A DNA stretch of 64,000 bases from Bacteroidota bacterium (GTDB lineage: Bacteria; Bacteroidota; Bacteroidia; B-17B0; Aurantibacillaceae): positions 62,001-126,000 of the forward strand of contig JAFDXR010000008.1 in the NCBI GenBank assembly GCA_018267825.1, written 5' to 3'. Below, piece after piece: positions 1-8,048 of this stretch. The notes beneath the pieces were generated by a model, which made no database searches, was not told the DNA's origin, and worked only from the letters and a program-made list of their open reading frames with translations. The position numbers and the translations under genes were made by a program. Every line of letters begins with the position of its first letter. Within the stretch, counting starts at the first letter, position 1.

Positions 1-263
1 GCAATAGGGGAGAAACGAAACAGGTATCCACTGTAGGACTAACGGGGAAACCCGTGAATGGCTGAATAACCGGCTTAACGCTTTAAACAGATGTCCGGTC
101 AGCGGAGTGACCATGCGACCCTGGTTTTATTCTTTGTCTTTTTGTTAACTCAAACAGGTATTTATACTCATCCGGAAAAACAGGTAATTATACCCGTGTG
201 AAAGCCCGGGGGAAGATTTAGATTTGGAAACACAAAGCGAAGTTTAACCTTTATAAAAATTGT
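1..263. other. Non-coding left edge
   Basis: No convincing reading frame is visible in these 263 bases on either strand. The stretch is upstream of the nitrilase-like gene, so it probably carries that gene's promoter and perhaps the end of a transcript that begins outside the window. I could not identify a clean TTG/TAnnTTTG promoter pair. Confidence 0.3.
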
Positions 264-1613
264 ATGAGCAGTAATTATTCCAAAATCCGATTCATCGGCT
301 ATGCCATTCCGACTACTCCCGGTAACCTGATACCGATCGGGAATCCTAACGGTCCGGGAGCCGTTGCAGGAACTTACCTGGGAAATCCGGATGTAGAAAC
401 CGACATTAACAACCGCATTCTGGTGCTTAAAAATGCTGTCGACCTGGCAAAAAATGCCTTGCCCAAAAACGAAGACCCTACCAGTATCATTAACCTGTTT
501 GTAGCGCCTGAATTTTATTTCCATGGGGTAGATGGGCCCTATGTATATTCAACAACGGGAACTGATCCTGCGGATATGGTAATTCAGAAGCTACAATCAA
601 CCTTCCCCGCTTCAGATTATCCAAACTGGACCTTTGTATTCGGTAGTGCCATTACAGCAAAAGTCGACAACCTTCAAAATGTATACGACTCTAACTATGC
701 CACCATACGAAACAGTGTGGTTCATAATTTATCAAAAAACTGGCAGGATGCCTACGGCCCTTTACAGGATGTGATATTCGATATGCTGGTAAACTTTATC
801 AAAAACTGCCATTCTTACCCGAATATGGAAGTCCGTAACCGCGCTATGATCGTGAGTAATATTGCCCTGAGTTCTTCGGCGACCAATGAACCCTTTGTAG
901 GATCGGGCATGACCACTGAAAAATATTTTGTGTCGAATGAAGACTTTCTGCTCTATGAAGCAAGTTCACCTCCCAAACAGGTTGTTACTGAGCAGATGAC
1001 AGCTTATCCGGTGATCGACCTGTCGGGTGGCGACCTGAAACGTTCCAACCATGATAAATTCTCAGTATTCCGCCAGAATTACGGTAGTGGCAATTTTCCA
1101 GCCTACATGGATTTCGGAATAGAAATCTGCCTCGACCACAGCGATGTCAGGCTCCGCCGCAACATTAACAACGAGCCGTGGAGTAACCCGGCAGTAGATG
1201 CCATTCATGTGCAGATTATACCTTCCTGCGGCATGCAGATTTCTGCACCCAGTGTAGCAGCCGATAAAAATGGATTTGTGTTTAACTGCGACGGACAATA
1301 TAACCTCGATACCACCACTACCCCACAGGCCAATGCACAATCGGGGGTTAACTGTGCTTATGTGAATTATATACAAAACAGCAACTATGCTGCACATACA
1401 CAGCTGGCCACGGTGTTGCAGCCTGCCACAGGCCCTAACCCGGCCCTGAACGGATCAAACAATGCCACATTCAACACGCTTACTACTAACGATGTGGTGT
1501 CGATACCGGTTACCACAACTCCACTTGGTCAGAACTTTAATTCTTATTTTGCCGGTGGCCCGGGTGAGGTTCACATTTATGGTGTCCAAAATGGCTACGT
1601 GCTCTATCCCTGA
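264..1613 (+). CDS. Divergent nitrilase/carbon-nitrogen hydrolase superfamily protein
   Basis: This 449-residue protein has three landmarks of the nitrilase alpha-beta-beta-alpha fold. They are a Glu in FVAPEFYFHG (about residue 74), a Lys in SNHDKFSVF (about 262) and a Cys in DFGIEICLDH (about 290), followed by a strand resembling HVQIIPSCGMQI. In the family these form the Glu-Lys-Cys triad that attacks amides or nitriles. The protein is longer than usual nitrilases (about 270-330 residues), with extra segments between the Glu and Lys and at the C-terminus. There is no signal peptide, so it is probably cytoplasmic. It stands alone and is followed by a strong terminator. The substrate cannot be inferred. 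The call rests on motif order, not an alignment. Confidence 0.55.
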   Translation: MSSNYSKIRFIGYAIPTTPGNLIPIGNPNGPGAVAGTYLGNPDVETDINNRILVLKNAVDLAKNALPKNEDPTSIINLFVAPEFYFHGVDGPYVYSTTGTDPADMVIQKLQSTFPASDYPNWTFVFGSAITAKVDNLQNVYDSNYATIRNSVVHNLSKNWQDAYGPLQDVIFDMLVNFIKNCHSYPNMEVRNRAMIVSNIALSSSATNEPFVGSGMTTEKYFVSNEDFLLYEASSPPKQVVTEQMTAYPVIDLSGGDLKRSNHDKFSVFRQNYGSGNFPAYMDFGIEICLDHSDVRLRRNINNEPWSNPAVDAIHVQIIPSCGMQISAPSVAADKNGFVFNCDGQYNLDTTTTPQANAQSGVNCAYVNYIQNSNYAAHTQLATVLQPATGPNPALNGSNNATFNTLTTNDVVSIPVTTTPLGQNFNSYFAGGPGEVHIYGVQNGYVLYP

Positions 1614-1636
1614 GCAAACCCATACTGAATATGCAA

Positions 1637-1667
1637 CCAAAAGCCCTGAATCCATCAGGGCTTTTGG
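1637..1667 (+). terminator. Rho-independent terminator of the nitrilase-like gene
   Basis: A 13-bp perfect stem, CCAAAAGCCCTGA paired with TCAGGGCTTTTGG across a 5-nt loop, starts 24 nt after the stop codon of the nitrilase-like gene. Confidence 0.8.
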
Positions 1668-1736
1668 TCTATAATAAATTTCCGTGCTTCTAAAGGGGTT
1701 GCCATTTCATTTATTTCACTTGCAGCGAATCCATTT

Positions 1737-1850
1737 TTATTTCAGGCCGGGATATTCAATTACGAGGTAAATACTCCTTTTGAAACCTGTTGGTGATAAC
1801 ACCAACAGGGCGTAAAGAAATGCAGAGGCAAGTGTCATTCTTGTTTTCAT
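1737..1850 (-). CDS. Doubtful 37-aa ORF with signal-peptide-like N-terminus
   Basis: The frame starts MKTRMTLASAFLYALLVLSP, a positively charged start followed by a hydrophobic core, and ends after 37 residues. Much of it overlaps a perfect hairpin at 1786-1809. It could be a small secreted peptide, a degraded gene end, or chance. I recognise no family. Confidence 0.2.
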   Translation of the reverse strand: MKTRMTLASAFLYALLVLSPTGFKRSIYLVIEYPGLK

Positions 1851-2042
1851 AAAAGTCCTATTACATGATTTCCAAGAGGCCGGTACGCTGATGACGCATT
1901 CCTTTCGCCGGACTGAAGAGGTTTATTAAAGACCCCTAGTTATTGCACGCGCACAGTCTCTTTACCCGTTGCCAGTGGTAACCGGCTCAGATAATGGCAG
2001 TGGCATCCTGTATGTTGCCACCGCCATTTAAATTTCAAAAAA

Positions 2043-2066
2043 TTAAAGGATAATTTTGTCCTTTAA
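2043..2066. promoter_or_regulatory. Palindromic operator before the Rrf2 regulator
   Basis: TTAAAGGA and TCCTTTAA form a perfect inverted repeat around an 8-nt spacer. It overlaps the TTG at 2056-2058, which lies 19 nt upstream of TAATTTTG at 2078-2085 (a Bacteroidota -33/-7 pair). Binding here would block the regulator's own promoter. A related site occurs at 2555-2574. Confidence 0.65.
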
Positions 2067-2085
2067 TATATTTTGGTTAATTTTG
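2056..2085 (+). promoter_or_regulatory. Predicted promoter of the Rrf2-family gene
   Basis: TTG (2056-2058), 19 nt, then TAATTTTG (2078-2085) matches the Bacteroidota housekeeping promoter pattern. It is 19 nt upstream of the start codon and overlaps the palindromic operator. Confidence 0.6.
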
Positions 2086-2104
2086 TATTGAAATACGACG
2101 CATT

Positions 2105-2539
2105 ATGTTTTCGAAATCATGCGAATATGCCATTAAAGCCACAATTTACATTGCGGTGCAATCCAATCAGGGAAACCGCGTAGGGTTAAAAGATATTGCC
2201 CGGGAAATTGCTTCCCCCGAAGCGTTCACAGCAAAAATCCTTCAACAACTTTCAAGAAATCACATCATCGATTCTGTTAAAGGCCCTAATGGAGGTTTTC
2301 AGATCGATAAAAAAGAAATGACCAGAATCAAGCTCAGCCAGATTGTTTCAGCCATTGATGGAGATGCTATTTTTAAGGGTTGTGGCCTTGGCTTCAAAGA
2401 GTGCTCGGAAAAAAAACCCTGCCCGGTGCACGACAAATTCAAAGTCATTCGCAATGAATTAAAAACCATGCTTGAAAACACAAGTGTACAGGAATTGTCT
2501 CTCGGACTCGCCAACGGGTTAACCTTCCTGCATCGCTAA
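2105..2539 (+). CDS. Rrf2-family Fe-S transcriptional regulator (NsrR/IscR-like)
   Basis: At 144 residues it has the normal Rrf2 length. The winged-helix N-terminus begins MFSKSCEYAIKATIYIA, as in IscR/NsrR. A late three-cysteine cluster (GCGLGFKEC then KKPC, about residues 98-111) is the usual [Fe-S] ligand set. Family members sense NO, iron-sulfur status or redox by cluster damage. The genes downstream encode a truncated globin, RIC and a hemerythrin protein, so an NsrR-like NO-sensing role is the best inference. The palindrome at 2043-2066 overlaps its own promoter and a similar half-site pair precedes the next gene. This suggests autoregulation and control of the cluster. Confidence 0.85.
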   Translation: MFSKSCEYAIKATIYIAVQSNQGNRVGLKDIAREIASPEAFTAKILQQLSRNHIIDSVKGPNGGFQIDKKEMTRIKLSQIVSAIDGDAIFKGCGLGFKECSEKKPCPVHDKFKVIRNELKTMLENTSVQELSLGLANGLTFLHR

Positions 2540-2553
2540 AAAAATTTATTTCT

Positions 2554-2575
2554 ATAAAGGATATAAAGGTCCTAA
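2554..2575. promoter_or_regulatory. Second Rrf2-type operator
   Basis: TAAAGGA-N8-TCCTA has the same architecture and spacer length as the operator at 2043-2066. It lies 26 nt before the start of the next gene, so the same regulator probably controls the downstream genes. Confidence 0.55.
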
Positions 2576-2600
2576 TATATTTAATTAAAAACCAACAATC

Positions 2601-2915
2601 ATGAAGACTGAAAAACACAAACAGGTACAAACAACAACCGGAGTAGACGGGTGGTTTAACAGACAGGTACAAAAGTTTGAAAACGCCCGGTTTGGCTGGA
2701 TGACCATTTACATCACCATGCAAAGTTGCCTGGGTTCTATTGCATGCATGTATATTCTGCAAAATAAAGCAAGCGATGTGATGCTGGCCTCCTGTGCCGC
2801 CATAACCATGGCCTGCAACGCCATCTTCATTGCTCAGGGCCCTGGTAAATGGTGTCTGCTTTCATTTTACACAAGCATCATTATCAATTCCGCTTTTATT
2901 CTTATAAATTTTTAA
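2601..2915 (+). CDS. Small membrane protein of the NO-stress cluster
   Basis: A 104-residue protein with a charged N-terminal third and about three hydrophobic segments (roughly residues 33-55, 60-80 and 84-103). I recognise no family. It follows a copy of the Rrf2-type operator and precedes the truncated globin, so it is probably co-controlled with nitrosative-stress genes. Its biochemical role is unknown. Confidence 0.7.
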   Translation: MKTEKHKQVQTTTGVDGWFNRQVQKFENARFGWMTIYITMQSCLGSIACMYILQNKASDVMLASCAAITMACNAIFIAQGPGKWCLLSFYTSIIINSAFILINF

Positions 2916-3019
2916 GCTTCCGATATACCGTAACCATCCATTCAAGCGGAAACCTGTAACCGATTTTGATTTTGTAATCCCATACTCTACGCCCTTCAGA
3001 TTCAAGCACGTCATACGCC

Positions 3020-3409
3020 ATGAAAAAAGACATAAGCACAATAGATGATATAAAATTACTGGTGGATGCTTTTTACACCAGGGTGCAGGAAAACAGCCTG
3101 CTTTCAGGTGTATTCAATGAAAGGATTCTCGACCGGTGGCCATCGCATCTGGAAAAGATGTACAGGTTCTGGCAGACTGTGTTGCTGGATGAGCACACCT
3201 ATAACGGCAGTCCATTTACACCCCATGCCAGATTGCCCGTAAACGAAACTCATTTTGAGAAATGGAAGGAATTATTTTATCAAACCGTCGATGAAAATTT
3301 TGCAGGTGACAAAGCCGAAGAAGCAAAGTGGCGTGCAGGAAAAATGGCCGAAATGTTTTATCATAAAATAACCTATTATCAAAATAATCCCGATAAAATT
3401 TTGCTATGA
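3020..3409 (+). CDS. Group III truncated hemoglobin
   Basis: The 129-residue protein matches the compact 2-on-2 globin fold of group III (trHbP-like). Landmarks are LVDAFYTRVQ at the N-terminus, PHARLPV, then HFEKWKELF with the likely proximal haem-ligand His at about residue 79, and the late RAGKMAEMFYHKI helix. Such proteins bind haem and react with O2, NO or peroxide. Its stop overlaps the start of the next gene, so the two are translationally coupled. The cluster context of Rrf2 regulator, RIC and hemerythrin proteins supports NO detoxification or sensing. Confidence 0.85.
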   Translation: MKKDISTIDDIKLLVDAFYTRVQENSLLSGVFNERILDRWPSHLEKMYRFWQTVLLDEHTYNGSPFTPHARLPVNETHFEKWKELFYQTVDENFAGDKAEEAKWRAGKMAEMFYHKITYYQNNPDKILL

Positions 3410-3840
3410 GTATAGTCATAAAAGAGCCCCTTGTCATTGCATCCGTCTATCTGTGGATAGGATTTGTGGGAGCTATCAGCTTTATGGAAGCCTGGCTTAA
3501 GTTCAGAGCTCCGGGTGTTAACCTGCAGATAGGACTGGGCATAGGGAGGCTGGTGTTCAATGCGCTGAACAAAGTCGAATGGGCCCTGGCCGTATCGATC
3601 CTCTGCGGTTTTTTTATCTCCGGGCAGTCATTCCTTTCTCCGGAAAAGCTCTTGTATTATATTCCCCTGGCCTTGCTGCTTCTGCAGACAATATGGTTGC
3701 TACCGGCGCTTGACCAGCGGGCCGCAATGTACATCCAGGGAATAGATCCCCCTAAATCACGCCTTCATATTTATTATGTGTCTGTAGAAGTGATCAAAGT
3801 GATCTGCCTCCTCATCTTCAGTCTCAAACAATTCAAATAA
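3406..3840 (+). CDS. Four-helix integral membrane protein
   Basis: A 144-residue protein with about four hydrophobic segments and short loops. Its start overlaps the stop of the globin gene by 4 nt (ATGA), so it is co-translated with it. It contains several conserved-looking aromatic and acidic positions in helix 1 (SFMEAWLKF) but no catalytic motif that I can name. A role in the same NO or haem response is inferred from operon position only. Confidence 0.7.
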   Translation: MSIVIKEPLVIASVYLWIGFVGAISFMEAWLKFRAPGVNLQIGLGIGRLVFNALNKVEWALAVSILCGFFISGQSFLSPEKLLYYIPLALLLLQTIWLLPALDQRAAMYIQGIDPPKSRLHIYYVSVEVIKVICLLIFSLKQFK

Positions 3841-3849
3841 TATACACAC

Positions 3850-4770
3850 ATGGACAATTCAACTCTTTACACAGCTATCGAAGAAAAATATAAAACACTG
3901 GGTGAAAAACCCGAAACGTATTTAAAAGGGCTGTTGCATGCAAAGCCAATAAATTACTGGGACTATGTGGAGGTAGATACACTGCTTTCATTGCAAAAAC
4001 CCCGCACCGATTTCAAAGACGAGGAAATCTTCATCATGTATCACCAGGTGACTGAGCTGGTGCTCAAACTGATGATACATGAAATAAAACAACTCGTTTA
4101 CATGAAGCATGTAAATGAGGATGTACTGATCCGGAAAATTCAACGACTCAACCGCTACACGGCCATGCTCATTACCTCATTTGATGTGATGCGCGACGGC
4201 ATGGATTATGACGATTACAACACCTTCAGAGCAACATTGGCACCGGCCAGTGGTTTTCAAAGTGCTCAGTTCAGGCTTGTCGAAATCTACTGCACACGCA
4301 TTGAAAATCTGGTTAACCAGGAAGGTAAAAACCGGTTACCCGAAAACCCCTCTGTCGAAGACTACTTCGAGCATATTTACTGGAAAGACGCCGGTATAAA
4401 CCGCCAGACCGGAGAAAAAACACTGACTCTGCGTCAATTCGAGGACAAATACCTGGATCGTTTCATCGGACTGGCAAAAAAAGTAAAAGGCAGCACCATT
4501 GAAGAACGGATACAAAGCATCCAAAATCCATCCGAAATGCTCATAAAAATATCGAGGGAATTCGACTGCCTTTATAACATCAAATGGCCCCTTGTTCACC
4601 TGAATACAGCCAGGCACTATCTCGATAAAAAAGGGGAGAATCAGGCTGCAACCGGGGGTTCTGAATGGAAAAAATATTTGCACCCAATGTTTCAGCAACG
4701 CAAATTCTTCCCCTCCCTATGGACTGAAACGGAAATACTCGATTGGGGAAAGGAAAACAATCATTTATAA
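3850..4770 (+). CDS. Tryptophan 2,3-dioxygenase-like haem protein
   Basis: At 306 residues it has typical TDO length. The N-terminal YWDYVEVDTLLSLQKP and FIMYHQVTELVLK match the TDO substrate pocket with its distal His. HLNTARHYL supplies the proximal haem-ligand His (about residue 257). TGGSEWKKYL and FFPSLW match the conserved C-terminal loop. TDO oxidises L-tryptophan to N-formylkynurenine. No other kynurenine-pathway gene is nearby. It sits inside a nitrosative-stress cluster, so a haem-based role with NO or another indole-like substrate is possible. It starts 9 nt after the preceding stop. Confidence 0.85.
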   Translation: MDNSTLYTAIEEKYKTLGEKPETYLKGLLHAKPINYWDYVEVDTLLSLQKPRTDFKDEEIFIMYHQVTELVLKLMIHEIKQLVYMKHVNEDVLIRKIQRLNRYTAMLITSFDVMRDGMDYDDYNTFRATLAPASGFQSAQFRLVEIYCTRIENLVNQEGKNRLPENPSVEDYFEHIYWKDAGINRQTGEKTLTLRQFEDKYLDRFIGLAKKVKGSTIEERIQSIQNPSEMLIKISREFDCLYNIKWPLVHLNTARHYLDKKGENQAATGGSEWKKYLHPMFQQRKFFPSLWTETEILDWGKENNHL

Positions 4771-4781
4771 AAAGAGAACAC

Positions 4782-5081
4782 ATGAAAGACCTGATGAAAA
4801 AACCCGAAATAACCCTGGTAAGTAAGGGTGATGCGCTTAAAATATTGCAGGTAACAGGTATGCCGGATACCTTAATGCCAAAACACTACAGCACGAAAGA
4901 GGCCGTTGTTACAGTTTTAGAAGGTCGGGCTATCATGGATATTGACGGAGCTGAATACGTATTGAATCCTTGCGACTCTCTATTGATTCCGGCCAGGCAG
5001 GTCCATACACTTCTGATTGTGTCAAAACTAAAAGCACTGGTTGTTATGCCCGGCGACGCGATTATTGAATTTATCAGTTAA
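4782..5081 (+). CDS. Small cupin-domain protein
   Basis: A 99-residue single cupin. I chose the Met at 4782 because it follows the dioxygenase stop by 11 nt, while the longer frame overlaps that gene. Cupin motif 1 is weakened: only the His of MPKHYSTKEAVVTVLEG resembles a metal ligand. Motif 2 contains PARQVHTLLI. Such proteins often bind a metal or small ligand, or act as stress-linked sensors. Its place between the dioxygenase and RIC genes suggests membership in the NO-stress operon. A specific reaction cannot be named. Confidence 0.7.
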   Translation: MKDLMKKPEITLVSKGDALKILQVTGMPDTLMPKHYSTKEAVVTVLEGRAIMDIDGAEYVLNPCDSLLIPARQVHTLLIVSKLKALVVMPGDAIIEFIS

Positions 5082-5091
5082 AAATAAAATC

Positions 5092-5820
5092 ATGGAAACA
5101 ACTACTGAAAAAACAATCGGCCAGATGGTGGCCCACGATTATCGCACAGCCGCGGTGTTTGAAGCCTTCGGCATAGACTTTTGCTGCAAGGGAAACAAAA
5201 CACTGGACGAAGTTTGCCGCGATAAAGGAATTTTCAAAAGCCTTCTGCTCCGCGACCTGAAACAGGTAACAGCAGTTCCTGCCGACTCAGACCGGAATTA
5301 TAACGACTGGCCGTTGGATGTACTGGCAGATCACATTGAGAAAAAACATCATCGCTATGTGGAAGAGAAAACAACGCAGCTAAAACAATACCTCGATAAA
5401 ATCTGTACGGTGCATGGCAAACAACATCCTGAACTACTCCGGGTCAGAGACCTCTTTCTGGAATCGGCGGGTGATCTGGCAAGTCACATGAAAAAAGAAG
5501 AATTGATCCTCTTTCCTTTTATCCGTAAAATGGTGAGGGCAGAAAAAGAAATTACGGGTTTCAACAAGCCTCCCTTCGGAACGATTAAAAACCCGATAAG
5601 CATGATGAAAGACGATCATGAACATGAAGGGGAGCGCTTCCGGCAGATTGCTGAAATCACAGCAAACTACAGGCCCCCCGCTAATGCCTGCAATACCTAT
5701 AAAGTTACATATGCCATGCTACAGGAATTTGAAGAAAATCTGCATCTGCATATACATCTTGAAAACAACATCCTTTTCCCGCGAGCCGAAGAGGCCGAAA
5801 AAGAAATGTACCGTTCCTGA
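5092..5820 (+). CDS. ric: Iron-sulfur cluster repair di-iron protein RIC (ScdA/YtfE)
   Basis: The 242-residue protein has the two-domain RIC layout. The N-terminal ScdA domain carries IDFCCKGNKTL (about residues 24-34). It is followed by a hemerythrin-like four-helix domain whose His and Glu ligands appear in DHIEKKHHRY, ASHMKKEE, KDDHEHEGERF and HIHLENNILFPR. The family carries a mu-oxo di-iron centre and restores Fe-S clusters damaged by NO or oxidants in the cytoplasm. I took the Met at 5092; an upstream extension overlaps the cupin gene. The Rrf2 regulator at the head of the cluster fits this role. Confidence 0.92.
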   Translation: METTTEKTIGQMVAHDYRTAAVFEAFGIDFCCKGNKTLDEVCRDKGIFKSLLLRDLKQVTAVPADSDRNYNDWPLDVLADHIEKKHHRYVEEKTTQLKQYLDKICTVHGKQHPELLRVRDLFLESAGDLASHMKKEELILFPFIRKMVRAEKEITGFNKPPFGTIKNPISMMKDDHEHEGERFRQIAEITANYRPPANACNTYKVTYAMLQEFEENLHLHIHLENNILFPRAEEAEKEMYRS

Positions 5821-5875
5821 AAACGAAATACCAAAACATATCCCGGGAACCCGGACAAATAAATGGTGAAAGATT

Positions 5876-6337
5876 ATGAAACATGCTCCCATAAGACGAA
5901 ATAACTACCTGCAGCCTTTAAGCCGTGAACATCATCAGGGCTTATTGCTTTGCTGGAAAATAAGAACAGGCTTCAGAAAAACCATTGATCCATTAAGAAT
6001 AAAGGCTTACACCAATTGGTTTTATGAAAAAAATCTGGCAAAGCACTTCGAAATAGAAGAAGACTTCATTTTTCCACTATTGGGAGCCGATCACCCCCTG
6101 GTGAAAAAAGCTATTGCCGAGCACCGCAGACTAAGCCGGCTTTTCAGCGAAAAAAACAATATCATCAAAGCACTTAGCTTTATAGAAGAAGATCTGGAGA
6201 AACATATCCGCTTCGAAGAAAGAATCCTGTTTCATGAAGTTGAACAGGTTGCTTCGCAAAAGGAGCTAAGCCTTATTCTGGAAATTCATCAGGAGATGGT
6301 AACAGTAGAGGATTGGGGAGATGAATTCTGGATATAA
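5876..6337 (+). CDS. Hemerythrin HHE-domain protein
   Basis: A 153-residue four-helix protein with the hemerythrin ligand pattern: LSREHHQGLLLCW, HFEIEEDFIFPL, AEHRRL and LEKHIRFEERILF. There is no ScdA domain. Single HHE proteins bind a di-iron site and can store O2, sense it or scavenge NO. It ends the stress cluster, 55 nt after RIC. Confidence 0.85.
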   Translation: MKHAPIRRNNYLQPLSREHHQGLLLCWKIRTGFRKTIDPLRIKAYTNWFYEKNLAKHFEIEEDFIFPLLGADHPLVKKAIAEHRRLSRLFSEKNNIIKALSFIEEDLEKHIRFEERILFHEVEQVASQKELSLILEIHQEMVTVEDWGDEFWI

Positions 6338-6369
6338 ATGTGCTGACGATCCTACGCTTATGACCAGAA

Positions 6370-6612
6370 CTAATTCACCGTCACATTGGCCGCTTTCAGG
6401 TTTACCTTTACAGACATGCCGTTTTTGATATAATTCAGTGTTGCCGGAAAGTCTGCTTTCAGCACCTCCCCTTTCGGTACCTGCATGGTATATACACAAT
6501 AGATCTCGGGCTCTTTGTTATTTGTCCATATAAACATATTGACATTGATACTGCTTATGCCATGCCTGTATTGCGGCGATTCGCTCTGTGCGAACCTAAG
6601 AAAAGACGTCAC
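6370..6612 (-). CDS. Short hypothetical protein, possibly the tail of a broken gene
   Basis: An 80-codon frame with a GTG start. It overlaps the end region of a broken membrane gene on the same strand. The C-terminal half (VPKGEVLKADFPATLNY and NGMSVKVNLKAANV) looks like a beta-rich real protein, whereas the first 20 residues look unnatural. It may be the C-terminal domain of the upstream fragments after a frameshift. I recognise no family. Confidence 0.35.
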   Translation of the reverse strand: MTSFLRFAQSESPQYRHGISSINVNMFIWTNNKEPEIYCVYTMQVPKGEVLKADFPATLNYIKNGMSVKVNLKAANVTVN

Positions 6613-6614
6613 CT

Positions 6615-6960
6615 TCAGGCTTCCGGTTTAAACCAATCGCGTGTATAACTGTGGTAATAAAGAAACACACGACCGACAGAAACCAGAGCAGGGAAAATCC
6701 CCGGGACAGAATCAAAACCGGTGCGAGCGTCGCCGCTAATGAGGTAAGAATAGCCAACAATCGCCCAAATACAGGAAACAGGATAAACAGCCAGCTGGCG
6801 GAACCGCACTGCTCCAGAAACTCATGTTTGCTATTGTAGCACCTGCGATTGCTTCGTGGTGCCCTGACGACAGGCCGATGCTAAAACCCAGGAGAAAAAA
6901 ATTCAATACCCCCGAAAGAATCGAAATGATCAGAAGCCCTATTTTAAATCCTCCTCTCAT
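6615..6960 (-). pseudogene. Frameshifted small membrane protein
   Basis: Two minus-strand frames together make one plausible membrane protein. The first starts at 6960 with a strong transmembrane segment (FKIGLLIISILSGVLNFFLL) and loses sense near 6800. The second frame, ending at 6615, continues with AVYPVSCIWAIVGYSYLI and a further hydrophobic stretch. A single-base indel near 6800-6810 would join them. It is either a decayed gene or a sequencing error. Confidence 0.4.
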
Positions 6961-7141
6961 ATAGTTCCACCAATATACACATTACTTTCAAGGTCCGGAA
7001 AATGTGCAAAGGTTAGAGATTGGAGTCATAAAAGGGAGCGCTTGTTGGTGAAAGCATAATTGGAGGACTGCATCGAATAAACTTATCTTAGTTTGATTTC
7101 AAAAGATTTAGCCCGGCCTGGAATCTCCGGAGCATTGTCTT

Positions 7142-8044
7142 CTATGGCTGTGTGTTGTCAAAAAAATCAGGATTAAACCGAATATCTTTGTCATTCTCAG
7201 TCAGTCTTTCTGCCATCCCTTTCGCATTAAAATTATCGATCGGCCTCACCGAAGATTCAAATGCGTTCATCACTTCTGCCTTAGCCATTTTCAAAGTATC
7301 GGTTCTGATACCAGCCATCTCAAGAGTTTTCAGGTATCCAAAATCACCCATGATAAGCTTATAGCCGGGCCATCCATGTGCAGTTTGCTCCCAAAGGCCG
7401 AAAATACTCTCACTTATATACACATGTCTTTGGGCTGTATCTATTATCAAACACCCATAAGGTTTTTCCTGTTCTGATGGTAGAGTGATGCCAGTTTTAT
7501 TGATAAGCAAAGGAATTATATCCATTCCGTACCCGATTATAGCCTCCATATTCAGGTTACCTGTTTTTACAATTCTGCAGTTGTTTCCTGTTTTAACGAG
7601 CACCACCGTCATATAAAACGTATCAACAATATCAGTTGTAATTTCTTCACGAGTACAGCTACTCAGTGGCAGCAGTTCCTGGATTGCTATATAATCAATA
7701 CCCAGAATCCTTTCCATGTCGTACATCCTGTTCCAAAGTAGATGCAAAGTCCAGCCTTTCCATTTTTTGGCTAGTTCGCTCATGTAATAATCCTTCACAG
7801 AACTTTCTTCCGGAAATTCCATGGCCCAAAAGTACACGTGTTTCAAAACCGCATCGACCAATACACAAGCTTCAATCCAAGGTTCATCCATAATTTGTTC
7901 CTCGCGCTTACACGTCATTACAAAATCAAGAAATCGTTTCTCACCGAGGTATAAATCGGAGGCTACACAATTAGCCCTCCAGTGGTTGTAATACACAACC
8001 TGCTTGTCACCATCTCTTATAATATAATTAACTCGTTGCCCCAT
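7142..8044 (-). CDS. Uncharacterised 300-aa protein
   Basis: A soluble 300-residue protein without signal peptide or membrane segment. It is rich in aromatic and charged residues, with features such as VVYYNHWRAN near the N-terminus and WKGWTLHLLWNRM near residue 100. I know similar stand-alone bacterial hypotheticals that begin MGQR..YI and contain an HWRA motif, but no function. It is 4 nt downstream of the gene at 8049, so the two are likely co-transcribed. Confidence 0.75.
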   Translation of the reverse strand: MGQRVNYIIRDGDKQVVYYNHWRANCVASDLYLGEKRFLDFVMTCKREEQIMDEPWIEACVLVDAVLKHVYFWAMEFPEESSVKDYYMSELAKKWKGWTLHLLWNRMYDMERILGIDYIAIQELLPLSSCTREEITTDIVDTFYMTVVLVKTGNNCRIVKTGNLNMEAIIGYGMDIIPLLINKTGITLPSEQEKPYGCLIIDTAQRHVYISESIFGLWEQTAHGWPGYKLIMGDFGYLKTLEMAGIRTDTLKMAKAEVMNAFESSVRPIDNFNAKGMAERLTENDKDIRFNPDFFDNTQP

Positions 8045-8048
8045 TTTT

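Larger units (their letters stand above)
1668..2104. other. Intergenic region before the Rrf2 regulator
   Basis: About 440 bases without a recognisable full gene. It contains a 10-bp hairpin (1786-1809, CCTGTTGGTG paired with CACCAACAGG), a doubtful 37-codon minus-strand frame (1737-1850), and the operator and promoter of the downstream regulator at its right end. Confidence 0.5.

Noticed and set aside
168-524. A 118-codon minus-strand frame opposite the start of the nitrilase-like gene
   Set aside because: Its sequence has no recognisable domain and overlaps a well-supported gene on the other strand; it is a shadow frame.
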